From positions 744,001 to 808,000 of the forward strand of contig CM049994.1 of the NCBI GenBank assembly GCA_016630955.3: DNA of 64,000 bases, given 5' to 3'. This DNA comes from Didymella arachidicola (taxonomy: Eukaryota > Ascomycota > Dothideomycetes > Pleosporales > Didymellaceae). The notes under the pieces are model-generated. The model saw nothing but the letters and a program-made list of their open reading frames with translations. It ran no database searches and was not told the origin of the DNA. Of the stretch, positions 11,190-22,914 are shown piece after piece. Position numbers and translations under genes: made by a program. Numbering within the stretch: the first letter of the stretch is position 1; each line of letters begins with the position of its first letter.

Positions 11190-13225
11190 ATGAAACTGTT
11201 CGCAGCAGACGTCCTTTTGGCATTGTTACTAGTCCCCAGTGCCAACGCCTTCTCTTTCGACCTCTCAAAGCGGGCTCTGAAATACGACGCCTCGTGTAAC
11301 ACGAAGTACGGCTCACTCACTGCGAAGCAATTGATTGACAAAAGCATCGAGTTCCAGCCCAAGCTTGCGAAAGCCGGTAAGGATGGTCTCGATAATCTCA
11401 TCGCAGCTCTGGAATACCAAACCAACCAAACCAACCAAACTAAGATTCCAGGAGCTAAGAAACCGAAGATCAGCAAGAGCGAAATCGATACAATAATCGC
11501 TACCTACCGGGTTCTCTTTGGTGATATCAAAGCGAGGAATGATGATGGGACCCCAAATCCTAACTTCCAAGCCGAGGCGGCAGATCATATCGCGGCTATC
11601 AAGGTCACGAGAGACTCGCTCAATCGCATGACTAAGCGTGGGAATCCAGATCTAATCATACACTGCAACGATGACTGGCTTAGTGAGCAAGGTCCGAAGA
11701 ATGCGGCGCCCAAGCCCACCAATAAGTTAAAACCCAACTCCAAGTTCTTTTACGACATGGACAGGAGCCGATGGGTTAGTGTCACCGGTGGCAAGCCATG
11801 CCAGGGAAACAAGGCTACGGTGACTACGATGAATAGCAAATTATCAGGCACGACGCGCGAGAAGGGAGCTGAACGGTATGGTGACGCTGAATATGAGTGG
11901 TTAAAATAAGGTTACTGACAATGTCCAGCTTGACCTTCTGCACAAACTTCTTGAAAACGCAGCTTCAACTTGAGAAAGACAAACAGCCTCACATCTGGGA
12001 CATTTCCAAGACAAAGCTTCCAGAAACCTTCACAACCTATACTCAAGCTGGCAAGAAGGACGAGACCCTCCCATTTCATATCTCAGCCTTCGGCAAGAAG
12101 ATTGGCGCAAAGTGGTTTCACGAGTTCATGCACACCGAACTCTTCCATCCTAGCCACAAAACTTTTTCAGATAAGAAGCTTTCAGGTTCGGGGGGTGGAG
12201 CGTACGGCTTCGAAGGCGCTGTCGGGCTAGCCAAAGAGAAGGGAGGCAGGAACATCGCTCAGTCTTCCCGAAATATCGAGACCATACTCTACTGGTCCTT
12301 GGCAATGTACTACGACAATTGGGTATGGAGCACAGGCAAGCCGGGAGATCGAAGCAGCTTGACGGCTCCACCTGTCCAGGCTAGAAACGTCGATGGAGAG
12401 TTTCAAGTCGACATCGCCGCAAAGAAGCCTCCGAAGAAGACTGATAAGCCCAAGGATTCGCCTAAGACTGAGGAGCCTAAAGAACTTCCTAAGACTGAGG
12501 CACCACCACGGCCGCCACCGAAGACGGATGCTCCCGCAGAGCCGCCAAAGACTAGTGCTGCTCCGCCGCCACCGCCACAGTCATCTCCAGTACCTCCCCC
12601 TCCACCTCCACCTCCTGCAAGCTCACAAGTTGCGCCACCAGCCGGCTCGCCAACGCCTCCACCAGCGAATAGCGCCGTACCTTCTGCATCAGCCCCTGGG
12701 ACAATTGACTCCACCAGTACACAACCACCTGCATCCAAAGTGTCCTCCACGAGCTTAGCCAGTACTCCCACCTCCATCCCTTCCGCCCTCTCAAACTCCA
12801 TCACCCTCTCCACCAGCCCCCCATCTTCCTGCTCAAACACCTTCTGCACCCTCCCCTCATCCTCCACCACCCCAACATCCTCCGGCACCATCCCAGAAGA
12901 AACCTTCGACTCCGAGCCCATGAACGCCGGCTCCATGACTAGCTCCGAGATCCTCACCATAGCAGAATCAATCATATCGGAGCAGGTCATTGCCATGGGG
13001 CTGTGGGATCAGGTGCTTACTGAGATGGGATTGCCGGCTGAGTCGCCGAGCGAGACGGTCAAGGGTGATGCTACGGCGAGTGCGGGAATGGGACTGCCGA
13101 TGGCGACTGGTGGGGCGGGAGGCGCGGCGAATGGGACGTGGAGTATGCCGGTGCCGAGGGCGAGGGAGTGGGATGCTGGTAGAGGGGGTGTGAGGGAGAG
13201 ACGGATGTATGATTATGCTAGCTAA
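11190..13225 (+). CDS. Secreted HEFMH zinc metallopeptidase-like protein with proline-rich tail
   Basis: Two exons (11190-11875, 11929-13225; donor GTATGG, branch TACTGAC) encode about 660 residues. A signal peptide is clear (MKLFAADVLLALLLVPSANA). Around residue 293 WFHEFMHTELFHP contains HExxH, the zinc ligands and catalytic Glu of zincin peptidases. Downstream GGAYGFEGAV and NIETILYWSLAMYYDNWVWS match the distal part of fungal deuterolysin-like secreted proteins, which use a third ligand in that region. After about residue 365 the chain is low complexity: Lys/Pro/Glu/Thr repeats, a run of eight prolines, then Ser/Thr/Pro suggesting heavy O-glycosylation and wall retention. Start 11190 is chosen for the signal peptide. 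Peptidase activity is inferred; the third ligand is not certain. Composition flips from C-rich to G-rich near 12985. Confidence 0.85.
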
Positions 13226-14199
13226 GGTGGGGTTGGAAATTAGGGTGCAATTTTATCGCTTTTGGAGGCTCGTAAGAGGCGGGCGGATTATTTAGGGGAT
13301 GTTGTTTTAGACTGTATGGATGGGAGCTTGGTTTGGAAGATTGGCGAGCAGGCGCTGAGTATTGAATTGATGAAGTCGTAAGTTCGTAATCGCATTTCGC
13401 TTCCCTTACAAATGCCGCCGTGAGGACTCGGAAGAAAATTGAGCCTCCGAAACACAGATCAGGTACAGGGTGTTGCTAGCTGCGGAGTCTTTTGGATTCA
13501 CTTGCTCACCTTTTAGAGTAAAGTATCTCAGTACCTCCTCCGTCTGTGATGGTGTCAACAGTATGATGGACGCTGGTCGTCAACGGGACGACGACCCCAA
13601 TGAAAGACAGACAAATTGCTCGGAGGACTTAAAGTCCCTCTTGCAGGAAACTATTCGTATATCCATCCGGTATGTTGTCCTTCTCGACTAAACAATTCCA
13701 CTTCGCCTCGGGCACGTCTGTATCTGAAAATATCTTTACCAAACAAAAACCGTACACTTTAACGGTCACACGACAAGATATTCACCTCCATGCATATACA
13801 GCGGCAAACACAGTTGCGCCTCACTGCACTATGGGCACGAAGTCAGGCAAAGTGCCCACCCCTTCGCTTCGCTCCTCAGCTGCGCCATGAAGTTTTTAAT
13901 CTGCAACACTTTCAATCAAGTCATCATATTTCCACATATTGGGCCAAGTAATCTACATCTCCGCAGCTAACAATAAATCTTTTCCTAGTGACGAGTATCG
14001 CTCGCTCTACTCACTGCCCAAGCCCTCAACGTTTAATCAACACACAATGCAACTCTGACACGCACACCTATATATCTAACAGAACCAACCCCAAAGATAA
14101 AAAGAACCCATCTTTTTCCCTCCCCGTCCATCCCCCCCTCACAGCAGCATCACACAGTGTGTACCACCCAATTTCAAAATTTTCTATCAGCCAATCAGC
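13226..14199. other. Intergenic, 974 bp
   Basis: No gene recognised between the metallopeptidase and the tRNA. Short frames only. Confidence 0.5.
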
Positions 14200-14282
14200 G
14201 GGTCGGTGGCACAGTGGTAGCGCATGGGATTGCAGTCCATCTGATTATCCTAAGGTCCCCGGTTCGACCCCGGGTCGGCCCT
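14200..14282 (+). tRNA. trnC-GCA: tRNA-Cys (GCA) with an 11-nt intron
   Basis: The acceptor pairs GGGTCGG with TCGGCCC, leaving discriminator T at 14282; U73 is the known identity base of tRNA-Cys. The D arm is GCAC-AGTGGTA-GCGC. The anticodon stem TGGGA pairs with TCCTA only after removing the intron TCCATCTGATT, which follows the base 3' of the anticodon, the canonical position. The loop is then TTGCAGA with anticodon GCA. The T arm CCCGG-TTCGACC-CCGGG is perfect and supplies the B box. A T4 run follows. Confidence 0.95.
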
Positions 14283-14285
14283 ACG

Positions 14286-14289
14286 TTTT
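14286..14289 (+). terminator. RNA polymerase III terminator of tRNA-Cys
   Basis: TTTT four bases after the tRNA 3' end. Fungal Pol III often needs five or more Ts, so this may be a weak stop. Confidence 0.5.
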
Positions 14290-14559
14290 GCTCTTTGTGC
14301 GGTCGAAGAGGAAGAGGTGAGGTTGTGCGGATTTTTTTGAGTGTGGTGAGATGACGAGCGAGGTTTCGGTTGTGGAGTGAGTGGGTCGTGGGAGAACTTT
14401 GACTCGGTTCTGTTTTGTCGGCATCGATCAGCACGGTACACGATACTAAAGCTTTCGACGGATTCGTTGCTTGCAGTAATCGACCTCCTGAGAAGGTCGC
14501 TGTAGACCGATGCGGAGTAGAGTGTTTGTGACTAGTTTCGAGACCTTCGCGGACACTCA

Positions 14560-14932
14560 CTAACAATCTCCCCCACCTCCCCCTCCAAACATGCCCGCCC
14601 TCCCTGCGAAGCTCATCCTGCTCTCCCTATGCTTCTTCCCTGCCCTGGACGGATCCTTCCTACTTCCATTAGCCCTCAGCCCGTAAGCAGAAGGAACACC
14701 CGACTTACTCCCTCCTCTCCCTCTGTTCTTGCTCCAACTGCTCCCTCTCTTTGTGTGTTGGTAGGTTCAGATAGATATGCGTTTTCTGCAATCTCTCGTT
14801 CTCGATTCTTCGTTGCGTCGCATATGCCTCGTAGTCCGGCGGAGGCCGATCGCGGATCTGCTGCGTGAAGGATGCAGGCGGGACACCGCTGTTGATGAAC
14901 TTGGCGATGAACTTGTTATTCAGAAAGCCCAT
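14560..14932 (-). CDS. Small hypothetical protein, about 107 residues
   Basis: Exon 1 (14932-14709) starts MGFLNNKFIAKFINSGVPPA and continues with a charged helix (RRIENERLQKTHIY, then HKEREQLEQEQRERRE). The apparent stop TAA at 14705-14707 overlaps a consensus donor GTAAGT. Splicing 14660-14708 instead joins a basic C-terminus ending FAGRAGMFGGGGGGDC (exon 2, 14659-14560). The 5' end is well placed and the helix looks coding. Neither family nor function is recognised. The 75-residue unspliced product remains possible. Confidence 0.55.
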
Positions 14933-15772
14933 GGTGCTGTGTGAAAGAAAGACTTGGGTTGAGTGAAGGGTTGATAGATGGGGTTAGGGTCTGTGGACAA
15001 GTGACTACACGACCGATGATGGTGCAGGTGCAGCTGATGCATCTGGACGCCCAGTGTGGCGGAGTGCAGCAATCTCGTATACGCAAAACTGTGTGGATAT
15101 GCCTTGAGCTTGCCGTATGCTGAGCATAGACGACAATGCAATCTTCAAATCGTCGATGGGACTAAGAGTGGAGGTATTTTGGTGTCATTCGATACTAGCT
15201 TTCGCCGTCTTTGTACACAAAAGCACTGTGAGCGTTCCAGCATCACAGCGATCTAATGGACGAAACGTCCTCCAAATCTGCCTCGACAGCAGAATTACTA
15301 CAAGCCGCTGCGGACGCCTCACGCAGCCTGCACGATCCAGCCAGCACATCACATGCTGGGAATATATTATAATGGAAAGGGAAACCAGCTCGTCGTCAAC
15401 GCTCAAGATATGGAAGCATGCCGCTATGTGCATAGGCTTATAAACAAAGGAAAGGCGGTAAAGTATAGCCAAAGGTAGAAGGAAATGGTGTCGATGTGTC
15501 CAGAAATAAAAGCAAATTTTTTGGCCCGAGAAGCAAAGGGTGCCATACACCAGGCAGGTATCAAAACGAACAGGTACAAACAAAAGGAAAGAAAATTTGA
15601 CGAGCCAATTGGCAAATAAACAAGGGGCTGAGGCATACAACAAGGGTCTTGCGAACCTCCGCATATGCCTGTCGGTATATGCAAAACGATCAGGCAGCCG
15701 AAAATCCGATGACGCCGTCGCCAGATATGTAAAAGCCAAGTCGTGGGTCTCATATACAAAGGTGAGCGAAGC
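14933..15772. other. Intergenic, 840 bp
   Basis: Upstream region of the small protein and 3' flank of the Sel1-repeat gene, both on the minus strand. No gene recognised. Confidence 0.5.
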
Positions 15773-17971
15773 TCAGGTTGAAGATGCAGTGTGGCTCTTC
15801 TTGCGGCCGAAGATGGTACGTGTGCGGCTCTTGTCGCGGGACTTCTTCTCAGAGTTGTCCTTCTTTGTCGATCGTCCAGAGCGAACGGAGCGGGAGTCGG
15901 AGATGCTGGTAGCATCGTCGTTGTACTTGTCTTTGTAGATCCTACGCAATGTCAGTGGTGTACCAAGAAATAGCATGCATGTTACTGACCAGCTGTTACC
16001 GACCATGCTCACTCCCTTGGCTTCAGCTGCACGGTAGAACTTGGCAGCCTTCTTCATGTCCTTCCTACAGCCCACGCCTTCGGCGTAGCAATAGCCCGCT
16101 TCTACCAGAGCATCAGGGTCACCCCAGTTGCCTGCAATCTCATAGCAGCGAAGAGCAAGGGGCTTATCCTGTGCGGCGCCCCAACCGTTCATGTAGCACT
16201 TTCCGAGCTCGTAAATGGCAACGGCATATTGTGCACGGTGCTGTTTCTTCTTCATGATGTCTGTCGACTGCCCTTGTTCGTCGTCTGCAATCTCGAGGTG
16301 CCCGGAATCGACAGCGCGACGCAGCCATTGCAGGGCCTCGGCTTTGTTTTCGCGCATGCCCCAACCGTGGCGACAGGCGAGACCGTACCATAGCATAGCT
16401 TCGGGAAGCCCTCCGCGGGCTGCCAAACGAAGGTGGTACGTAGACTTCAGAAGCTCACCCTTCTCATGCAGCTCGATACCCATATCACAGTGTTGCTGAG
16501 CGGTGACCTCTGCACCGGTACCAGCGGTGGCAGCGCGGATAGTGCTGTTACTCGAGGTGAGTGATGGGGCCTGTGGTGATCGCACCTTGTCAAAGGAGCG
16601 GGGAGGTGAATCTGGCGACGGGGGTCTTTGCTGTCCGTTGGATCCCTCCCAAGTGATGTTCTGCTTGAAGAACTCATCGATGCCGATTGATCGACGATCA
16701 AGCTTCCTACCACGGGGAAGGTCGAATGTGGTGTGAATGTAAGATGGCGCAGGGTTGTTCGAATAGTCACCTGAGCGACGGAAATCCTCACTGACCATGC
16801 TGACAGGGGTATGGATGGTCTCGTTGGCGTAGATGGGGCCGTCGGTGTTGGAGTCCTGACGTTTGAGGTTGCTGTCGCAAGACGGTCGCATGTAGACGCC
16901 ATCGTCAGAAGGGTGTCTTGAGGGGATGTCGAGCGACGGCGTGACACAGTCAATGGACGGGCGGGTACTCTGTCGGCTGATGGGTCTCGAGAAGTTGAAG
17001 GCTGGGCGAGGAAGGTCGCCGTTGAGAGAACGGGCCGAGGCGGCAGAAGGAGAGCGTGGCATGGTAAAGGTTGGCGTGAAGGGAGATTGGGCGCGAGAGA
17101 GACTTGAGCTAGGTGACAACGCTCTGTTGCGCGGCAAAGAATCATAGGAGCCACTCAGTGGCATATCATCAACTTCATCCGAGCTGTCCTGGACAGACCT
17201 CATGCTTGGTGACAGTTTCGGCGAGCGTTGAGAGTGGTTGCTGGCTTTCCTCGGGAGAAGCAAGTTAGAATGGGGGAAAGAACGAAGCATCGAGTCCGTG
17301 GACGGTTTCCTCTGGGGGCTCAAGAATAGTTGGGAAGTGGGCGTTGGGCCCATAGGGCTGACGGGCGTAGCCTCTCGGATACCGATGTGAGGTTCCACGG
17401 AGTCAGGCGAGCGCGACCGTGGAAGATCGAAGTACCCGTGCTGTGATGCGGGACTGGCCTCCCCGATTGGGGCCAGATGGCGAGGGCTGCGTGCGGGTAG
17501 TGACTGCGCGTACGTCGAGTCTTCGTCGCTGATCTGCGGGTAGAACGACTTGTGCCTGTCTGACACGTGCTGGCGTGGAGAGGCATCGGCTGGCGGTGCG
17601 ACGTTGCCGCCCGCTGAGATGGGACCAAGATCGTCATTGGGAGAGCCGGCGGTCGACGACAGCGAGGAGAAGTAGCCCGAGCGGTTGCCGAATTCGTTCT
17701 GGATGGTGAGCGGCGCTAATCTGCTGAGCCGGCGTCCGCTCTTGTCGGCCTGCTCGAAGCGCTTGGCTAGCAGTCGTCCTTGCAGCGCGAGGGCGTCCAG
17801 AGGAGAGAGTGCAGGCGGTGCGTCGCCGGCGCGCGGGCTGGGAAGGTCGGCGATAGAGAGGTTGCTCATGCTGGCGCTGGCGAGAGTGGCGACGCTGGCA
17901 TTGTTGCTGGAAGGTTCGTGGGAGTGGGAGCGCAGTCCGAGGGCGGTGGGACGCTCTGGTCGGTCCACCAT
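15773..17971 (-). CDS. Sel1-repeat protein, Nif1/Dsf2-like
   Basis: Two exons (17971-15990, 15941-15773) encode about 716 residues. The 48-nt intron has donor GTCAGT and branch TACTGAC just inside the donor; it preserves frame, so the unspliced reading is also open. Residues 1-480 are Ser/Pro-rich and disordered with many SP/TP sites, suggesting regulation by proline-directed kinases. From about 490 to 650 lie Sel1-like repeats (YGLACRHGWGMRENKAEALQ; GKCYMNGWGAAQDKPLALR; AGYCYAEGVGCRKDMKKAA). A basic Lys/Arg/Ser-rich tail follows. The architecture matches fission yeast Nif1, which binds the Nim1 mitotic kinase, and budding yeast Dsf2. A role in cell-cycle or polarity control is inferred from those relatives. 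Start 17971 is the first ATG of the frame. Confidence 0.82.
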   Translation of the reverse strand: MVDRPERPTALGLRSHSHEPSSNNASVATLASASMSNLSIADLPSPRAGDAPPALSPLDALALQGRLLAKRFEQADKSGRRLSRLAPLTIQNEFGNRSGYFSSLSSTAGSPNDDLGPISAGGNVAPPADASPRQHVSDRHKSFYPQISDEDSTYAQSLPARSPRHLAPIGEASPASQHGYFDLPRSRSPDSVEPHIGIREATPVSPMGPTPTSQLFLSPQRKPSTDSMLRSFPHSNLLLPRKASNHSQRSPKLSPSMRSVQDSSDEVDDMPLSGSYDSLPRNRALSPSSSLSRAQSPFTPTFTMPRSPSAASARSLNGDLPRPAFNFSRPISRQSTRPSIDCVTPSLDIPSRHPSDDGVYMRPSCDSNLKRQDSNTDGPIYANETIHTPVSMVSEDFRRSGDYSNNPAPSYIHTTFDLPRGRKLDRRSIGIDEFFKQNITWEGSNGQQRPPSPDSPPRSFDKVRSPQAPSLTSSNSTIRAATAGTGAEVTAQQHCDMGIELHEKGELLKSTYHLRLAARGGLPEAMLWYGLACRHGWGMRENKAEALQWLRRAVDSGHLEIADDEQGQSTDIMKKKQHRAQYAVAIYELGKCYMNGWGAAQDKPLALRCYEIAGNWGDPDALVEAGYCYAEGVGCRKDMKKAAKFYRAAEAKGVSMVGNSWSVTCMLFLGTPLTLRRIYKDKYNDDATSISDSRSVRSGRSTKKDNSEKKSRDKSRTRTIFGRKKSHTASST

Positions 17972-19443
17972 GACGAAGGCAAAAGGACGGCAGGGAGGTG
18001 TTCAGTGGGCGCAAGGATATCTCATCGAATTGAACGGGCGGTGACGCTGGGTCAACATGCGCGCAGTGAAACGTGCGGTTGTCGAGGCCGGAGTCTCAAG
18101 TGGTGGGTGTTGGGGCGGCGGAGCCAATACCGCCGCTGCGCTGTCTGGAGATGGAGCAGGGAGAGCCGTGCCGGGAGTGGGCGGTGCAGAGGGGTGGTGT
18201 CGTCGTTTGTTGGAGAAGGTGTCGATCAACCGACATGGAAGGGGCCTGGATTAAAATGGGAGTTTGTGGCGGGGAGCAGCAGCGAAGGAGCGTGGAGTCG
18301 ACACACGAGGGTGACGGCGAGGAAGAGACACTCGAGGCCTCCGTCTACTTGGTGCCTGAGGACCGCGAGTCAAAAGTTTGGCCCACGCGACTGACGAGAG
18401 ACCTCCTGAAATCGCTTGGCAAGGACGGCCACATTGTGCATCAAACCATCTTTGTCTGGGGAGCCCTCCTTGCGCACTAGGGCGCGAACGAATCGGGTAG
18501 CAGCAAAGCCAGGCCCTGCGTCGAAGCCCGTTGCGCCGTCAGTCTGCGACGGTCAATGCAGTGCCACGAATAGCAGCAATTGGCGTGAGATCAGCGTCTC
18601 CAGATTGCGCACAACGCCAGAAGGCACGGTGTGGCGATGTGCGCTTCCAGAGCTGCTGCACGTGGTTGCTTCCTCGCTCGACACCTTCAGCGTTCACCAG
18701 CAACAGCCAGACATCCCTCGGGCTCCACCGCACGCTATGGCGTTTCACCAGATTGAATTCGCCCAGCGGCGCCTGCCTACTTCGGACGATACCCGTTGCC
18801 TGGTGGCGCCCGCTGCGCGTCAAGACTCAAACTTCAATTTGGCCCTGCGGGAGTGGAGAACGCAGTGGGTCCCATTGCGTTGCGACAGCTGCACCTCATC
18901 AAACACACGAACGACTGTTCCCTCTGGCCAGCGCCGCGGCAGCTGGGTTTTCTGTTGCTGGCGCACTCAGCATTCAGACTGGCTGGCTTCATTGATGCAT
19001 TTGCTGCTAGCTTCCTGTTTTCAATAAACTTCGTATTCTTTTTACACCTTTCCTTTTCGTTTGCAGACGCCCGAAATAAGCTTCACCACGCAAACATAAC
19101 GTGACCAATCGTTAGTCGTCCATAGTCGCGTCACGCGCCAGACTTCCCAACGCTGATCTGCATTTCGTCGGTTCTCGGGATGATGCCAAGATGATTTCGC
19201 TGCTTCGAGCGCTTATTGGCGTCATGCTTCTGCCATGGCGGAGTTTGACCTTGCTCTGCTGCATTGGAATAGCGTCTCAGATTGCCTCAAAGATCTCCCG
19301 AGCAAGACTCCTGAGATACAATCCTTCGAAAAAACAACGAGTCAGGTCGTCAAAAGGATGGTTGGTATTACTGGCATTGGGGTATAAGAGTTGAGTTTAT
19401 TAAGTAGCTCGAGCGAAGCTGTGTATTGGTTTAATGAGTAGCT
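17972..19443. other. Intergenic, 1.47 kb
   Basis: Long promoter/5' leader side of the Sel1-repeat gene and the 3' flank of the DUF1776 gene. Open frames of 60-200 codons on both strands lack motifs and look like shadows of GC-rich DNA. Confidence 0.5.
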
Positions 19444-20842
19444 TCACGCAACAGCCTCGACGCGCTCCCACGACTGTACACTATCCTCCAACTTCGGCTT
19501 GGCTGCTGCGTCAAGCGAAACTCGTCTCAAGCCCATCATCCACCCTACCAGACCCGAGGGAACCCAGTCGGCGACTAGTCCATAAGTTACACTGCCGCGA
19601 CCGACGCGCCAGACCTTGCGTGGACGTTTCTGGGTCACAGCGTCGAATACAGCGTTGTGTAGTTCACGCAAGGAAGTGCCGTGGCTGTTCTGGCTGAAGA
19701 GTCCTCGGTTCTGCCCTATTCGTGTATGGTTCACAAAATTATTGGCATACATTTCCCGCGCTGCCGCAGGCCAGGCGTGTGGGCTTGGAGGTGCCTTTGT
19801 TTGGAGGTGGTGTTTCGGGCCAACATTGGAGTAATCAAACGTCCCGAGATGAAATTGTAGGACGTCGATGCCCAGAGTCCCGAGCTCCCCTCTCAGTGTT
19901 GCAAGGAACCCCTCGAGTGCAGACACGATCGTAGTCTCGACACTATGGAACGGCGGCCGCAATGACGCAACGATGCTTGGTGTAAGCATGAGTACCCTTG
20001 ACTTGAACTGACAAATGGTCGGCAGGAGAGCCTGCGTCACCGCTATCGTGTTCAGAACTTTGGCATTCAGCGCGTCCGACCAAAGCTCTGGATGAACGGT
20101 CTCTATTGGCCCGGATGGGAAGATCAGGTCTGGGACAAGCACTACACCTCTCAGATGGAGATTGTGTGGACTTGCGCCCTGGAAGGCAACATGCGGCCTC
20201 GTGAGCAAAGCGCTGAAGCGCTCCATAGCTTCCTGTGTGCCCATGGTGTCTGCAACATCGAGGTGGAGCGGCCTGACATCTGCTCTTGACTCGCTCAGCA
20301 CCTGCTGCTCCTCATCCATGCTCGAGCACACAATGTAAACTATAAAGCCGCGACGCTCTAGGTCTAGTGAGAGTGACCTCGTGATGGGCGAGTTTGGCGG
20401 CCCCGCAATCACAATGACCTCGCGCCTTGCTCCATTGCTTGCGCGTCTTGCTCTCCTCTTGCGATTGTGTGATCTGTTCTGCCGCCACAGCATATAGCTT
20501 CCTGTGCCGAAGAACGCAACAACTGCAGCTGTGAGCGCGCGATTCCTCGACACCCAGTCCTGCACGCGCTCAACGTAGGCAACAGTGGCGGTAGATCGCG
20601 GGGGAGGCGGTGGTGGCGGTCGCGCGTATTCAGGTAGCCACTTTTCGGGGACGTGTCGCTTGACGTAGCCGGCTACGTTCGCAAAGTGTCGGTCTGATGC
20701 ATCCCATATCGAGCCTGTGAGGCTGCGAACATCCTTGGTGTAGTCCGCGAGCTGGGCGCCGTGTCCGTGTCAGCGCAGTTGGCGGCGGAGGGAGAACATC
20801 AGCACTCACCACGTCAAAAACATGCGAGTCGTCAGAGGACAT
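19444..20842 (-). CDS. DUF1776 / short-chain dehydrogenase-like membrane protein
   Basis: Exon 1 (20842-20810) encodes MSSDDSHVFDV. A 58-nt intron (20809-20752, GTGAGT...CAG) joins exon 2 at LADYTKDVRSLTGSIWDASD; total about 446 residues. A proline run is followed by a membrane segment (residues about 78-93, ALTAAVVAFFGTGSYMLW), a basic patch, then a Rossmann-like region opening VIVIAGPPNSPITRSLSLDL. The rest follows an SDR-like order (DVRPLHLDVAD; LRGVVLVPDL; LMLTPSIVASL). The classical TGxxxGxG glycine pattern and YxxxK pair are not evident, so cofactor binding or catalysis may be lost. DUF1776 proteins are fungal and largely uncharacterised. The gene is divergent from the Wss1-like gene with 594 bp between starts. 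Confidence 0.8.
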
Positions 20843-21436
20843 GCTATCGGTTGAGGTATAGCAATAAAGTCTAATGTCAGAGGCAGAACAGGACTTTGAT
20901 CTGATTGTCGATCGCCGCAGTGATCTGAGCTCTGAAGCACTCCACACTAGATATCAAGACGTCAGGCTGGAGCCGGCTCGCGTGCCACTTGCGCCACCAC
21001 CACCACCAGGCTGCCTGAATTCATTCGCCCCTGTAGCCCCGTCGCGAAGCAAGAGGCGGCTGACTGCAGCTGAATCCACAAACTCCTGTTCCGCGCTGCA
21101 ATCTATATACGGAGCTGCAAAAGTCCTTTGTCGCACATAAAAACTCCATTACAGGTTGTCTTCAGCCTCCAAAGTCGCTCGCCAGCGACGCGTGAATATC
21201 TACGTGATAGCTTACGTGGCCGAGGTCTGCTGCTTTGCCTCCGTCGTCAATAACCCATTCGCTTTGTTTCTGCTTGCTTCTCATATCTTCTGCGTCCATG
21301 TCTTTTTCACGGTGGTTGCGTATTTCAATTTCTGCCTTTACCTGAGGCTCCGCATCGCCATCCAGTCTTGCGCACAAAATCACTGCAACACCATCTCCGC
21401 CCAGTCAGCCAGCACAACACGCAAGAGAAAGACAAC
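20843..21436. promoter_or_regulatory. Divergent intergenic region, DUF1776 / WSS1-like
   Basis: 594 bp between opposing start codons, so both promoters must lie here or inside 5' leaders. No specific element is claimed. Confidence 0.5.
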
Positions 21437-22914
21437 ATGAGGGAAATAGACGCCCATTTCGATGCGTACGAGCATCTGAAACACCTACCAAGAGATGGAG
21501 AAGCGCTGCACATGCTGCGCAAGGCGGCATCCATGGTCAAACCTATGATGCGAAAGCGCGGTTGGAAGGTTGGCACGCTGGCTGAGTTTCTGCCAGATGA
21601 GCCGCAATTGCTTGGTGAGGCGCCTTGTGCAGGCATGCAATCGCGGCTAATAGTGCTACAGGTCTGAACATCAACCGCACGGAGAGGATCCTAATTCGAC
21701 TTCGGTATCACCATGATTCCAGGCAGTTTCTGTCCATGGAGCAAGTCACAGATACCCTGCTCCACGAACTCTCACATATTGTCTTTGGACCCCATAACGC
21801 CGACTTCAACAACCTTTGGAATGAGCTTCGTGACGAGCATCAATCGCTGCTCATGAAGGGCTACACCGGCGAAGGATTCCTCTCACAAGGTCAGAAGCTT
21901 GGTGGTCGGCGGATACCCGTCGATGAGATGCGCCGTGCGGCTAGATCGGCGGCTGAGAAGCGCAAAGCCACGACTAACAAGAACGCTGGCGGTCATCGAC
22001 TAGGTGGTGCACCAGTTGCAAGAAATGTAGACATGCGCAAGGTCATTTCAGAAGCGGCAACACGACGAACAAGCATCACTGAGGGCTGTGCCAGCGGGAG
22101 TGCTCAAGCCGGCAACCTGCTGCACCAACAGGAACAGGAGGGGTTCAGGACTGCGGCGGAACAGAACGACGGTAATGACGAGGCTATCGCGCGTGCGCTA
22201 CAAGATCTACTATACGAAGAAGAGATGCAGAGGCTGGAAGAACTGGGCGCGCCAACAGGAGGTGGTGGTCTCGCCTGGGACCGACAGAATGGATTGCAGT
22301 TCGACAGCAACCCACCGTCGCGGACAGCGTCACCAACACCAAACGGAACCTCTGGTCTGAGTTGGAATAAAGAGAACGGGCTATCGTCAATGCCAGCATC
22401 GGGTACATCACGGCGGCCAACGCCTCCACGCACGACATCGAATCCTGTACAGGGGCGCCCTGTATCTCGCCTCGTTACGGAAACACCAAGAGCTTCCTTG
22501 TCGTCCCAAACAAATCGATCGCAGTCTCGTCTTATCTCGCAAGAGGAAGAAGATCGCCGCAACAGGCAGCTTCCTCCCACGCCACCAGCAGCATCACCCC
22601 GAGTGCCCACCAACCCGGATGAGTGGGCGTGTCCGCAGTGTACGCTCCACAACCCACTCGACTTCTTGCAGTGCGGTGTCTGCGGTCTTGAGCAACCGCC
22701 TCAGCCGATTCCACAACACAAGCGTTTCGGTCCCTCACATACTGCGCCCAGTCTGCCAGCACCACCGCCACAGTCGGGGCTCAGAGGGCCAGGCGCGACG
22801 CCATTCGAACCCGCGAAAGGGAGGATAGGTTGGAATTGTCTGCAGTGTGGCACGTTCATGGAGAACCAGTGGTGGACGTGCTCTCTTTGCGGCACCATGA
22901 AGCTTGATTCATAA
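21437..22914 (+). CDS. WSS1: Wss1-like WLM metalloprotease with two RanBP2-type zinc fingers
   Basis: Two exons (21437-21614, 21662-22914) give about 476 residues. The WLM domain covers residues 1-150: MLRKAASMVKPMMRKRGWKV, GLNINRTERILIRLR, and HELSHIVFGPHNADF near residue 96 with the three zinc ligands and catalytic Glu. An acidic helix (DEAIARALQDLLYEEE) and a linker follow. Two zinc fingers of the W-x-C-x2-C-x10-C-x2-C type come next (WACPQCTLHNPLDFLQCGVC; WNCLQCGTFMENQWWTCSLC). In yeast Wss1 removes DNA-protein crosslinks, recruited by SUMO and Cdc48 through its C-terminus. The second finger sits at the very C-terminus. The acidic helix could be a UIM-like ubiquitin contact (inference). 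A short repeat GGGLAWDRQNGLQ / TSGLSWNKENGLS in the linker is unusual. Nuclear function is expected. Confidence 0.92.
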
